Positions 8,069 to 15,846 are shown, numbered from the stretch's first letter. The stretch is 22,294 nt of DNA from PNKC01 sp038323265 (GCA_038323265.1 JBBQGT010000049.1:1-22294), one strand, 5' to 3'. Notes: generated by a model from the letters alone, not told the origin. Numbers and translations are program-made.

Positions 8069-9325
8069 TTAGATCAGCCCGGCGAAGACCTGGTCGTCTT
8101 CGAAGGGGCCGACGGCGGCAATCTTGGCAAGCGAGGGCGATAGGAACTTGCGACCGACGCGCAGGACGTCGTCGCGGGTGACGCGGTCGAATTCGCCGAC
8201 GATCTCATCCACGCTTTGAACGCGGCCGAGGAGCAGCTCTTGCGAGCCGAGCCAGCCAGCGACCGAGCGCGTGTCCTCCATGCGCAGCTGGATGCGACCC
8301 TTGGCCATCTGCTTGCCCTTTTCGAGTTCAGAATCGGGGATCGTTTCGAGCAGTTTGCTGATCTGCTCGAGCGAAGCCTCGACGGTGACGCGGGCATTTT
8401 CGGGGTCGCAGCCGGCGTATACGGTGAAAGAGCCGGTATCGCGGAACTCGCTCGGGTAGCTGTGGACGTCGTAGACCAGGGCGCGTTCTTCGCGCAGTTC
8501 GAGGAAGAGGCGGCTGGACATGCCTTCCCCGAGGACGGTGCTGAGGAGGTCGACAGCGTAGCGGTCGGGGTCATCGAGGGCGACGCTGGGGTAGGCGATG
8601 CAGATGTGGGCCTGCTCGGTGGCCTTTTCGCGGATGGCGATGCGCCTCTTCGGCGCTTTGTCTTCGAAGGGGTACCAGGCTCCGGGCGTGATAGCGGGCA
8701 TATCACCGAGCCAGCGTTCTGCTTCGTTCACGATCATTTCGTGGCGGACGTTTCCGGCGACGACGAGAACCATGTTGGCGGGCACGTATTGGAGTTTGAG
8801 GTACTTGTTAACGGCGGCCAGGGGCAGGGCGCGAACGCTTTCGGGCGTGCCGCCGACGTTGCGGCCGAGAGGCTGGTCGGGCCACATGGTTTCGTCCACG
8901 AGGATACCGGCGAGCTCGCCGGGGCTGTCTTCGACGGTGGCGAGCTCTTCGAGGATGACGCTGCGCTCTTTTTCGAGTTCGGTGGCGTCCATGATCGGGT
9001 CGCGCACCATATCGGCGAGGATATCGACGGTCTGCTGGGCAGCGGCGTCCGGCACTTTGGCGTAATAAACGGTCACTTCGCGGTCAGTGGCGGCGTTGTG
9101 CATGCCGCCGAAACCCTCGATCGCCTCGGAGATGATGCGTGCGGTGGGGCGGCGAGAAGCGCCCTTGAAGAGCATGTGCTCGAGGAAGTGCGAAAGCCCG
9201 GCCTCTTCGTCGCGTTCATAGCGGCTGCCAGCGCCTACATAGATGCTGACGGTGGCGGAGCGTGTGTGCGGGAGTTCGGCGGTGACAATGCGAAGCCCAT
9301 TGGGCAGAGTTGTTTTGTTGTACAT
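8069..9325 (-). CDS. M16 family zinc metallopeptidase (processing-peptidase-like)
   Basis: The 418-aa product carries the inverted zinc motif HFLEH (His46, Glu49, His50) and the third ligand candidate Glu126 in RSVILEELA, 76 residues after His50, as in M16B peptidases. The C-terminal half contains RLFLELREERALVYDVHSY, the usual substrate-closing Arg/Tyr region, so both half-domains are present. The closest described type is the PqqL/YmxG/mitochondrial-processing-peptidase-beta group; the natural substrate is unknown. ATG 9325 (MYNKTTLPNGLRIV) is the normal family start. An in-frame ATG at 9364 is less likely because a -10-like TACAAT overlaps it. Followed by the Nudix-like gene. Confidence 0.93.
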   Translation of the reverse strand: MYNKTTLPNGLRIVTAELPHTRSATVSIYVGAGSRYERDEEAGLSHFLEHMLFKGASRRPTARIISEAIEGFGGMHNAATDREVTVYYAKVPDAAAQQTVDILADMVRDPIMDATELEKERSVILEELATVEDSPGELAGILVDETMWPDQPLGRNVGGTPESVRALPLAAVNKYLKLQYVPANMVLVVAGNVRHEMIVNEAERWLGDMPAITPGAWYPFEDKAPKRRIAIREKATEQAHICIAYPSVALDDPDRYAVDLLSTVLGEGMSSRLFLELREERALVYDVHSYPSEFRDTGSFTVYAGCDPENARVTVEASLEQISKLLETIPDSELEKGKQMAKGRIQLRMEDTRSVAGWLGSQELLLGRVQSVDEIVGEFDRVTRDDVLRVGRKFLSPSLAKIAAVGPFEDDQVFAGLI

Positions 9326-9362
9326 AGAGAAACCGGCCGGGTTCAGCCGAGGCGGAATACCC

Positions 9363-9368
9363 ATTGTA
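9363..9368 (-). promoter_or_regulatory. Possible -10 element for the M16 peptidase operon
   Basis: TACAAT on the minus strand would give a transcript starting near 9356 and a leader of about 30 nt before ATG 9325. No good -35 was found. The element overlaps the alternative ATG at 9364, arguing against that start. Confidence 0.35.
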
Positions 9369-9473
9369 GGGGCGGCAGGTTCCAGAGGGGAACCGTTCGG
9401 CGTGCTGGCGTGCGAGTGTGACCAAAGGAACGAACAAGCACTGCGAAAAGGAGCAATTGACCGTTGGGCCGGT

Positions 9474-9479
9474 TAGACT
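9474..9479 (+). promoter_or_regulatory. Possible leaderless -10 element of the serine hydrolase
   Basis: TAGACT (pattern TANNNT) lies 7 nt before ATG 9487. No Shine-Dalgarno sequence sits between them. TTGACC at 9457-9462 is too close (11 nt) to be a standard -35. Confidence 0.4.
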
Positions 9480-9486
9480 CGCGCGC

Positions 9487-10851
9487 ATGGTCAAATACCG
9501 CTTGCTCCCTCCCGAACTCGCCGCATTCGCGGTATCTGAAATGGCACGGCTGCACGTGCCCGGACTGGCAGTCGGAGTGCTGCACAACGGGGAGGTGTAC
9601 GCCGGGGGGTTTGGCGTGACGAACGTTGATCACCCCCTGCCGGTGCGTGCCGATTCGCTGTTCCAGATCGGGTCGACCTCGAAGACGTTTACGGCGACAG
9701 CGGTGATGCAACTGGTGGAAGAGGGGCTGCTGGAACTGGAAGCGCCCGTGCGGCGGTACCTCTCGGAATTCGCGCTGCAATCGGAAGCGGACGCCGCGCG
9801 GCTGACCGTGAAGCACCTGGTGACGCACCATGGCGGGTTTGTGGGGGACTACTTCCGGGATACCGGGCGGGGAGATGACGCGCTCGGGAGGATCGTGGCG
9901 AAGATGGCGAACTCGCCGCAGTTGGTACCCGCTGGCACGGTGTTTTCGTACAGCAACGCCTGCTTCTACGTGCTCGGGCACATTGTGGCCACGTTGCGCG
10001 GAATGCCGTTCGAAACGGTCATCCGGGAGAGCATTTTCCGACCACTGGGCATGGAACATACGACGTATTTCCCGGAAGAAACGATGGTGCACGCGGTGGC
10101 GGCGGGACACATCCTGACGAGCGAGGGCTTGCGCGTGGCGACGCCGTGGAATACGCCGCGGAGCATTGCGCCAGGCGGAGGTATCACTTCCACGGTTGAA
10201 GACCAGATTGCCTACGCGGCGATGCATCTGAATGGCGGGCGAAGCGGCAGCGGCCAGGCGATCCTGAAGCCTGAATCCGTGGCGTTCATGCAGACGAAGC
10301 AGGCAGTGGCGGGCGGCATGTGCGAATCGATCGGCGTCTCGTGGATGCTGGATGGCGCCGGGGAAGAGCGGATGGTGAAGCATGGCGGAGCGACCAACGG
10401 CCATATGTCTTCGTTCGAGATGTTTCCCGGGCACAACTTTGCCGTGACCGTGCTGACGAACAGCGACACAGGACGGACGGCGCGCAACACCGTGGCGGAT
10501 GCCTGCAAGCGCTTCTTCATCGGGTGGGAGGCGCCGGAGTTGGTCCCGATGGAGCCGCAGCCGAGTCTCACCGAATACGCCGGGACCTACCAGGCAACGC
10601 TGGCCACGCTGGAAGTGCAGGCCGGGCCGAGCGGCCTGGTGGCGCGAGACACGAGCCCGCAGCGCCAGTTCGCCGAGCGCCGCCACTTGCCGCTGCCATC
10701 TGAACCCGTGGACCTGGTATTTGTCGGCCCTGATGCGACGGTGATAGCCAATGGGCCGCACGCAGGCGAACGCTCGGAGTTCTTGCGCGGCGCCGACGGG
10801 CGGATTGAATGGATGCGTTGGGATGGACGTATCGCGAGGCGACTGAGCTAA
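9487..10851 (+). CDS. Serine hydrolase, beta-lactamase class C / penicillin-binding family
   Basis: The 454-aa protein has all three active-site elements of the serine beta-lactamase/DD-peptidase fold: SxxK as STSK (Ser63 nucleophile, Lys66), YxN as YSN (Tyr155, Asn157), and HGG (299-301) in place of KTG, typical of class C-like esterases and peptidases. No signal peptide is present, so a cytoplasmic esterase or peptidase is more likely than a periplasmic beta-lactamase. Residues after about 350 form an extra beta-rich domain (TEYAGTYQATLATLEV...), as in many family members. It ends 10 bp from the convergent APH-family gene and is divergent from the M16 gene. The substrate cannot be inferred. 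Confidence 0.92.
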   Translation: MVKYRLLPPELAAFAVSEMARLHVPGLAVGVLHNGEVYAGGFGVTNVDHPLPVRADSLFQIGSTSKTFTATAVMQLVEEGLLELEAPVRRYLSEFALQSEADAARLTVKHLVTHHGGFVGDYFRDTGRGDDALGRIVAKMANSPQLVPAGTVFSYSNACFYVLGHIVATLRGMPFETVIRESIFRPLGMEHTTYFPEETMVHAVAAGHILTSEGLRVATPWNTPRSIAPGGGITSTVEDQIAYAAMHLNGGRSGSGQAILKPESVAFMQTKQAVAGGMCESIGVSWMLDGAGEERMVKHGGATNGHMSSFEMFPGHNFAVTVLTNSDTGRTARNTVADACKRFFIGWEAPELVPMEPQPSLTEYAGTYQATLATLEVQAGPSGLVARDTSPQRQFAERRHLPLPSEPVDLVFVGPDATVIANGPHAGERSEFLRGADGRIEWMRWDGRIARRLS

Positions 10852-10861
10852 GCGGAGGCTT

Positions 10862-11860
10862 CTAGCGGCAAGCTGCCTGGACGACGCGTTCGCGGATGGA
10901 CGCTGTCCAGCGTTCGTCGGTGACCTGGTCCAGTTCGGCGAGCATTGCGGGGAAGAATTCTTTGACGCGCTCGTTGCCGTCTTTGAGGTAGGCCCACCAG
11001 GCCCAGAGCCCCACGACGCGGCTCTGAAACCAGAGCGTGAGCGCCAGCTGCATTTCGTCTTCCGATGTCTGGATGTGCTGGCGGTAGCCCGCGAGGTAGT
11101 CGGCCAGGCACGGTGAATCCAGCAGTTGGGAGAATGCGAGCGAGCGTACGAGTTCCCAGGCGCGCGGGTCGGTGTGCCAGATCTCCCAATCGACGATCGA
11201 GCGTACTTCGTCGCCTTCGAAGAGCGCTTGCTGATCGTGGAAGTCGCCGTGAAGAAGCTGGCAGGGGAGCGAGGCGAAGTATTCGGGTGGGTGGACGTCA
11301 GTGGCTTCAAGCAGCCGGCGCTGGCGTTCGATGCCGTCCGCGATCCAGGGTTCGATTTGGCGTTCTTTGCCGAGCGTCACAAGGTGTTGCAGGGCGTTGA
11401 GTGACTGCTGCTTGTCCCAGCGCATATTGAGGCTAGCGATGATGCTGTCCGGATGGCTGGCAAGGACCAGCTGGACGCGGCCATGCATCTCGCCGAGCGC
11501 GCGGGCCTGGGCGCTGGAGAGCTTTCCGCGCTCAACGGGCGCGGCTTCGATCCAGGGGAAGAAGGCCCAGCGGTCGTTGCCAAAGAGCATGAGGGAATTG
11601 CCTTCGACCGTTTCCAGAGGCACCGGAACGGGGATGCCCTGGGAGGCTGCCCACTCGATCAGGCGGTGTTCGCCTTCGATGCGCTCGATTTCGAGGTTCG
11701 AACGGTAGCATCGGAGAAAGAAGCGCCCACCGCCGGTTTGGACGTCGAAGTTCCAGTTGAGGGTGCCGCCGAGGACAGCAGCAACGTGAGTTGGAGGCTG
11801 TAAGCCCCAGGCGCGGAGGACGGCGGGGATGTTTAGTTCGAGGGAGGCGTGGCTGACCAT
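10862..11860 (-). CDS. Aminoglycoside phosphotransferase (APH)/choline-kinase-like protein
   Basis: The 332-aa kinase-like protein has the Brenner motif as HGDFHDQQ (204-211), with catalytic Asp206, and a DFG-equivalent IVDWEIW (Asp224). An N-terminal lobe contains GGTLNWNFDVQTGGGRFFLRCYR, equivalent to the nucleotide-binding strands. Residue 211 is Gln where the family normally has the metal-binding Asn. Members phosphorylate small molecules such as aminoglycosides, homoserine, thiamine or choline; the target here is unknown. ATG 11860 lies 13 nt after the ppa stop, so the gene is probably in one transcript with ppa. Confidence 0.85.
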   Translation of the reverse strand: MVSHASLELNIPAVLRAWGLQPPTHVAAVLGGTLNWNFDVQTGGGRFFLRCYRSNLEIERIEGEHRLIEWAASQGIPVPVPLETVEGNSLMLFGNDRWAFFPWIEAAPVERGKLSSAQARALGEMHGRVQLVLASHPDSIIASLNMRWDKQQSLNALQHLVTLGKERQIEPWIADGIERQRRLLEATDVHPPEYFASLPCQLLHGDFHDQQALFEGDEVRSIVDWEIWHTDPRAWELVRSLAFSQLLDSPCLADYLAGYRQHIQTSEDEMQLALTLWFQSRVVGLWAWWAYLKDGNERVKEFFPAMLAELDQVTDERWTASIRERVVQAACR

Positions 11861-11873
11861 TTCGGCCTGCTGC

Positions 11874-12416
11874 CTAGGTCTCTTTACTGCGCATCGTCCA
11901 GTAGTCGGCGAGCGCCTGCTTGATCACTGTCAGCGCCTTCTGCCGCCCTTCGAACGGGTCGACCACGACTTCCTTCTCTTCCAGCACCTTGTAATCGAGG
12001 AAGAAGCGGTGGATTTCGAGCATGGTGTGCGGCGGAGCGTGTTCCAGTTCGAGGATGTGGTTAAAGGCCGGGTCGTTGGCGGCCACGGCGAGCACCTTGT
12101 CGTCGGCTTTGCCCTGATCGCGCATGTGCATGACGCCGATCGGGCGGACGTAGACGATGGTCAGCGGGTGGACCGCTTCCTGCCCCAGGACGAGCACGTC
12201 CAATGGATCGCCGTCATCGCAGTAGGAGCGGGGGATGAAGCCGTAGTTGGCGGGGTAGTGGACCGAGCTGTAGAGGACGCGGTCCAGTTTGAGGACGCCG
12301 CTGACCTTTTCCAGTTCGTACTTGTTCTTGGAACCGGCCGGAATTTCGATGACGACGGGCAGGGCGTCGCCGATGGTTGCGGGATCTACTGCGATATCGT
12401 GCCAGGGGTGCGTCAT
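11874..12416 (-). CDS. ppa: Inorganic pyrophosphatase, family I
   Basis: Hydrolyses pyrophosphate to phosphate, pulling biosynthetic reactions forward in the cytoplasm. The 180-aa product has the family signature DGDPLDVLVL (Asp68, Asp70, Asp73), the substrate segment KNKYELEK, the HYPANYGFIPRSY strand and the GKADDK metal-binding loop. Length fits bacterial family I enzymes. ATG 12416 gives MTHPWHDI; the frame is open further upstream, but that would overlap the MFS gene and does not match the family. A TACTAT hexamer sits 4 nt upstream of the ATG and no Shine-Dalgarno is seen. It is followed at 13 nt by the APH-like gene. Confidence 0.96.
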   Translation of the reverse strand: MTHPWHDIAVDPATIGDALPVVIEIPAGSKNKYELEKVSGVLKLDRVLYSSVHYPANYGFIPRSYCDDGDPLDVLVLGQEAVHPLTIVYVRPIGVMHMRDQGKADDKVLAVAANDPAFNHILELEHAPPHTMLEIHRFFLDYKVLEEKEVVVDPFEGRQKALTVIKQALADYWTMRSKET

Positions 12417-12420
12417 GGAG

Positions 12421-12426
12421 ATAGTA
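12421..12426 (-). promoter_or_regulatory. Possible -10 element of ppa
   Basis: TACTAT on the minus strand lies 4 nt before ATG 12416, within the 44-bp gap after the MFS gene. If used, the transcript would start at or next to the start codon (leaderless). Confidence 0.35.
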
Positions 12427-12460
12427 GGCGGCACGAGCGCGGCGAAGCGCAAGGGGGGCG

Positions 12461-13630
12461 TCAGCGGCTGAGACGCCGGCGGTACGAGGCGGCGACGCCA
12501 AGCATGAGCAGACAGAGCAGGGCGGTGAGGCCGATGCCCCGCCCGGGGCCTGCACCGACGAGAACTTTGCCCTGCACCCAGGGGAAGAGGATGCCGCCGG
12601 CGTTGCCGATGGTGACCATGGCGGCCGGGGCCCCGGAAGCTGAGCCCTGGCTTGCGAGCGTGATGGCCGCAGGCCAGATGGGGCCGAAAAAGAGGCCAGT
12701 GCCGAACGCTGCAGCGACGCCGATCGCGAGGTTTCCATCGGCAAGAGCGAGGGCGGAGCTGGTGAGGAGTGCGCCGGCGATGGAGCCGAGGAGCACCGTC
12801 AGCGGCGGAACGCCGCGAGCGAAAAGAAGGCCGCTGATCACGCGGCCAACCATCAATGCGCCCCAGTAGCCGGCGGTGACCATGGCGCTGGCCATCACGC
12901 CCGCGCCGAACGCCTCGGTGGAATAGGAGGAGACCCAAGAGCCGAGACCGATCTCTGCGCCTACGTAGAGAAAGAGTACGGCGCCCATGACCATGATCGG
13001 GCGCGAACGAATGGAGCCGGTTCTTTCCTGGCCGTGGACAGGCGGGTGCGTACGAGGGACGGTGGCCAAGAGCGCCGCGACGGCCAGAGAGATGCTGGCG
13101 ATGCCGATGTAGACGATGGTGTGCTCACCGCGAGTGGCGAGGATGGCGCCGGCCCAGATGGGGCCGAGGACCGCGCCGACGGCGAACCAGAGGTTGAGCC
13201 GGTTCATGCCGTGCGGCACGTCGCTCGCGGTTTCGGCGATGGCGGAGTGGGCGGCGGCAACGAGCAGACCATCGCCTACGCCGAGAATGCCGACTGAGAG
13301 CAGGGCAACGCTCCACTCCGAAGTGAGGGCCAGCCCGAGTGCACCGGCGGCGATGATCACCAGCCCAAGGAGCGCGAGCAGCCGCGACTCGAATTTGTGC
13401 AGGTAGAGGGCATTTGTGCCCGAGGCGCTAATGGACCCGACGAACAGCACCGTGATCAGCAGGCCAGCGCGGTCGAGAGAGACGCCAAAATGTTCAGCGA
13501 GGAACGGCAGAGCCGGGCCGAAAGAGGTGGCGTAAAGGCCTACGCAGGCGATGCCGAGGAAGGACGCGAAGTGCAGCCCTACGTAGCCGGGATGGGACGT
13601 TTCGGTGGGCGTTGAGGCGGCGGCGGGCAC
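12461..13630 (-). CDS. Major facilitator superfamily transporter
   Basis: The 389-aa integral membrane protein has about twelve hydrophobic segments arranged as two halves separated by a charged loop near residues 203-220 (RTHPPVHGQERTGSIRSR). It carries MFS-like features such as GDGLLVAAAHS in helix 4 and a loop after helix 2 that retains only a weak form of the GxLxDRxGRR motif. The pattern is closest to the fucose/sugar-permease or cyanate-type MFS members, but the substrate cannot be assigned. The GTG start at 13630 is preceded by TATCGT at 7 nt and no ribosome binding site. It is divergent from the FMN riboswitch/ribH unit and upstream of ppa on the same strand. Confidence 0.88.
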   Translation of the reverse strand: MPAAASTPTETSHPGYVGLHFASFLGIACVGLYATSFGPALPFLAEHFGVSLDRAGLLITVLFVGSISASGTNALYLHKFESRLLALLGLVIIAAGALGLALTSEWSVALLSVGILGVGDGLLVAAAHSAIAETASDVPHGMNRLNLWFAVGAVLGPIWAGAILATRGEHTIVYIGIASISLAVAALLATVPRTHPPVHGQERTGSIRSRPIMVMGAVLFLYVGAEIGLGSWVSSYSTEAFGAGVMASAMVTAGYWGALMVGRVISGLLFARGVPPLTVLLGSIAGALLTSSALALADGNLAIGVAAAFGTGLFFGPIWPAAITLASQGSASGAPAAMVTIGNAGGILFPWVQGKVLVGAGPGRGIGLTALLCLLMLGVAASYRRRLSR

Positions 13631-13637
13631 GTGGGCG

Positions 13638-13643
13638 ACGATA
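13638..13643 (-). promoter_or_regulatory. Possible leaderless -10 element of the MFS gene
   Basis: TATCGT (TANNNT) on the minus strand is 7 nt upstream of the GTG start at 13630. No Shine-Dalgarno sequence lies between. A -35 is not apparent. Confidence 0.35.
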
Positions 13644-13677
13644 CAGTTTGGGTGGCGTGTGGGGGACCCTGCGGTAA

Positions 13678-13706
13678 CTGAAAGCGCTGAGCCGTTCGGC
13701 TATACT
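13678..13706 (+). promoter_or_regulatory. Promoter of the FMN riboswitch-ribH unit
   Basis: CTGAAA (13678-13683, 4 of 6 matches to TTGACA) and TATACT (13701-13706, 5 of 6 matches to TATAAT) are separated by 17 nt. Transcription would start at about 13713, immediately before the riboswitch P1 stem. Confidence 0.7.
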
Positions 13707-13714
13707 TGGCGCAC

Positions 13715-13853
13715 GTTCTCGGGGCGAGGTGAAATCCTCACCGGCGGTGAGTGCGCGCAAGCGCATAAGCCCGCGAGCGCCCGGCCTACGGCCGGGGTCA
13801 GCAGATTCGGTGTGACTCCGAAGCCGACGGTTAGAGTCCGGATGGTAGAGAAC
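13715..13853 (+). promoter_or_regulatory. FMN riboswitch (RFN element)
   Basis: The conserved RFN blocks appear in order: CGAGGTGAAATCCTCACCGG, CGGTGAGTGCGC, AAGCCCGCGAGC, a variable CCGGCCTACGGCCGG hairpin, TCAGCAGATTCGGTG, GACTCCGAAGCCGACGG and TTAGAGTCCGGATGGTAGAG. The P1 helix closes between GTTCTC (13715-13720) and GAGAAC (13848-13853). Family knowledge: FMN binding switches off riboflavin genes by transcription termination or by hiding the ribosome site. No T-rich terminator follows before ribH, so translational control of the downstream GAGGAG site is more likely (inference). Confidence 0.96.
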
Positions 13854-13934
13854 ATGGCAGTGCCGCGTCGCTTGATGCGCCGCAGCGCGAGCCGTGGCGC
13901 CCCGCGTTCGAAATTCGGAACGAGGAGCCCACCT

Positions 13935-14435
13935 ATGCCCAGCAGCGCACAGCCACCGACAGTTTTCGACCCCTCCTCCGCGGGCCTGATCGCCTTCATA
14001 CAGGCGGGCTGGCACAAAGAGATCGTGGAGCAGGCGCGGCTCAGCTTCATCGCTGAACTGGGCGCAAACGGCGTTCCCGAGCGCCGGGTTCACGTCTTCG
14101 ATGTGCCAGGCAGCCTGGAGATCCCACTGCAAGCGAAGCTTTTGGCGCAGTCCGGCCGGTACGCGATCATCGTTTGCGCCGGGTTTGTGATCGATGGCGG
14201 GATTTACCGGCACGATTTCGTGGCGTCAGCGGTGATCGACGGGATCATGCGCGTGCAGTTGGAGACCGAGGTGCCGGTGCTCTCGGTAGTCCTGACGCCG
14301 CACCGCTTCCACGAAAACGAAGAGCACGAGGCGTTCTTCATGAGCCACTTCAAGGTGAAGGGGCGCGAGGCGGCCCGTGCCTGCCTGCTGACGCTGCAGA
14401 ACGTGGCGCGAATCGGGGAATTGAGCGCCGTCTGA
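13935..14435 (+). CDS. ribH: 6,7-dimethyl-8-ribityllumazine synthase, type II (RibH2-like)
   Basis: Condenses 5-amino-6-ribitylaminouracil with 3,4-dihydroxy-2-butanone 4-phosphate, the penultimate step of riboflavin synthesis. The 166-aa product has the substrate-binding VPGSLEIP, the GGIYRHDFVA segment with catalytic His93, and ETEVPVLSVVLTPHRFH. The AGWHKEIV opening (Trp26), the Y-R-H-D variant and the long TPHRFHENEEH region resemble the decameric type II enzymes described in Brucella and Mesorhizobium rather than icosahedral type I. ATG 13935 has GAGGAG (13922-13927) 7 nt upstream. An in-frame ATG at 13854, just after the riboswitch, would add 27 Arg-rich residues. It is monocistronic: no other rib gene is in the window. 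Confidence 0.93.
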   Translation: MPSSAQPPTVFDPSSAGLIAFIQAGWHKEIVEQARLSFIAELGANGVPERRVHVFDVPGSLEIPLQAKLLAQSGRYAIIVCAGFVIDGGIYRHDFVASAVIDGIMRVQLETEVPVLSVVLTPHRFHENEEHEAFFMSHFKVKGREAARACLLTLQNVARIGELSAV

Positions 14436-14573
14436 GGGCTGGTTAGAGTAGCGCTTCGACGACCTGGCGTTCTTCGCCAAAGGGATCGCTTTTGGCACCT
14501 CGGGCCCGTGGCAGGAGCCTGCTGGTCATCGCAGTTACATAATTTTTTTGTGTACGACGACCATGTCCGGATG

Positions 14574-14579
14574 TATGGT
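14574..14579 (+). promoter_or_regulatory. Possible leaderless -10 element of the surface-protein gene
   Basis: TATGGT (TANNNT) lies 6 nt before ATG 14586, with no Shine-Dalgarno sequence. TTGTGT (14548-14553) is 20 nt upstream, too distant for a standard -35. Confidence 0.35.
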
Positions 14580-14585
14580 CTAAGC

Positions 14586-15761
14586 ATGCATACCGTTAAA
14601 CCGACTTCCCGACCCGTGGCCCAACGGTCTTTCCGTCGTAGATGGCTAGCTTTCACAGCGGTGGTCGCGCTGGCGGCGGCCATGATCATCCTCGCGAGCC
14701 AGCAACCGCAAGGAGCGAGCGCGGCGTCGGTCGCTTCGCAGTGCAACGGTGAGATGAACGGCGGAGGGACCGAGGTGGCGTGCACCGTTACAGTAGCGAA
14801 CTACCTCACGTCGACGGGCGAACTGGCTGCGAGCCCTCCTTCTACGCTCACGATGACGAGATGCGTGGGCGCAACGGGAGCGACGAGCACGCTGACCTGC
14901 ACGACCACTACGTCCATATCAACGCAGCCGGTAACGACCGTCCAGCAGTGCAATGGGTCCGGAAACGGGGGCGGCGGAGCGGTAATCTGCAGCGTGACGA
15001 TTGCCAACCACTTCACCGGCAGCCCGGCCGCGGTGACGCCCGCAACGGTCTACCAGTGTGTCGGTTCGGTGATTACTGGAACCGGTGCGCCGGGGACCTG
15101 CACTCCCGCCAATAGCCCGGGTGTCACCTCGGTGACGGGGGCGACGGTCGGACAATGCAACAATTCCGGAAACGGGGGCGGGAGCGTTGGCTTCACGTGC
15201 ACAGTGAGCGGCGCATCGACAATGACGGCAACTCTTCCGGTGAACATCGACCAGTGCAACGGTTCGGGCAACGGAGGGGGCGCGCTCGTGATGTGCCAGG
15301 CGTCGGTTACCAACGATGTCACCGCCGCAACGTCAACCGCAACCTCAAAGGCAACGACGACGACGACGACAACCGCAACCTCAACCTCAACGGCAACGAC
15401 GACGACGACGACAACCGCCTCAGCGACAGCCTCACCAACGGCGAGCTCGACGGGCACCGTGACACCCTCGCCCACGGCGAGCGCTACAGGCACCCTGACG
15501 CCCTCGCCCACGGCGACCTCTACCAGCACGCGTACACCCTTGCCGACAGCGTCCCTCACGGCCTCGCCAACAGCTACTACTCCAGGCAACACGGCATCGC
15601 CTGCCGCGTCTCCGCCAGCTCCACGGCCGCCCGCCACCGGCAATGCAGGCTTCGGCAACTCAGCAGGAGCGTCGGCGGCGTTGGTCTCACTGCTCGTGTT
15701 AGCAGTCGCGGGACTCGGGCTGGGTGCACTGCTCATGGGGTCGCGTCGGCGGTCGCACTAA
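14586..15761 (+). CDS. Secreted/cell-surface protein with six Cys-pair modules, Thr-rich stalk and sortase-like tail
   Basis: The 391-aa product is not assigned to a named family. Residues 1-46 form an export signal: basic RSFRRRW, a hydrophobic core and a GASA/AS cleavage-like site. Residues 52-250 hold six modules, each with two Cys 12-14 residues apart (53/66, 93/105, 122/135, 158/172, 191/205, 234/247). Four open with QCNG or QCNN followed by an Asn/Gly-rich loop such as SGNGGG; the other two open with CVG. Residues 250-345 are Thr/Ser/Pro-rich, like a glycosylated stalk. The tail has PPATG (348-352), a hydrophobic segment (363-386) and RRRSH, the layout of a sortase signal with Pro for Leu. 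ATG 14586 was chosen because the signal peptide follows; ATG 14571 would add five residues. Confidence 0.75.
   Translation: MHTVKPTSRPVAQRSFRRRWLAFTAVVALAAAMIILASQQPQGASAASVASQCNGEMNGGGTEVACTVTVANYLTSTGELAASPPSTLTMTRCVGATGATSTLTCTTTTSISTQPVTTVQQCNGSGNGGGGAVICSVTIANHFTGSPAAVTPATVYQCVGSVITGTGAPGTCTPANSPGVTSVTGATVGQCNNSGNGGGSVGFTCTVSGASTMTATLPVNIDQCNGSGNGGGALVMCQASVTNDVTAATSTATSKATTTTTTTATSTSTATTTTTTTASATASPTASSTGTVTPSPTASATGTLTPSPTATSTSTRTPLPTASLTASPTATTPGNTASPAASPPAPRPPATGNAGFGNSAGASAALVSLLVLAVAGLGLGALLMGSRRRSH
15351..15412 (+). repeat. GAC-rich tandem repeat encoding Thr runs
   Basis: The 20-nt block GCAACGACGACGACGACGAC occurs at 15351-15370 and again at 15393-15412, 42 bp apart, each copy preceded by AACCGCAACCTCAA-type sequence. 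It lies in the Thr-rich stalk of the surface protein. Such repeats can change length by slippage, and triplet changes would keep the frame. Confidence 0.8.
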
Positions 15762-15846
15762 GGGGTCGCCTTTGCGTTCGTTAACGGGGAGGCGGGCCAG
15801 CCGCCGTGAGGGGAGTTAGGCTTCACCGGCGCGACCGTGCCCGTGG

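Noticed and set aside
14443..14529. A 28-codon minus-strand ORF (MTSRLLPRARGAKSDPF... ending VVEALL) between ribH and the surface-protein gene
   Set aside because: The amino acid composition looks protein-like and it could be the tail of a decayed gene, but it has no ribosome site, no good -10 at leaderless distance and no family I recognise.
14530..14550. T7 tract after ribH as an intrinsic terminator
   Set aside because: No stable stem lies immediately upstream of the T run; the nearest GCAG/CTGC stem is about 20-30 nt away.
15155..15784. Long open frame with Asp runs (NDDDDDN) overlapping the surface-protein gene
   Set aside because: It is the out-of-frame reading of the GAC/ACG repeats; the Thr-rich frame has the signal peptide, Cys modules and anchor.
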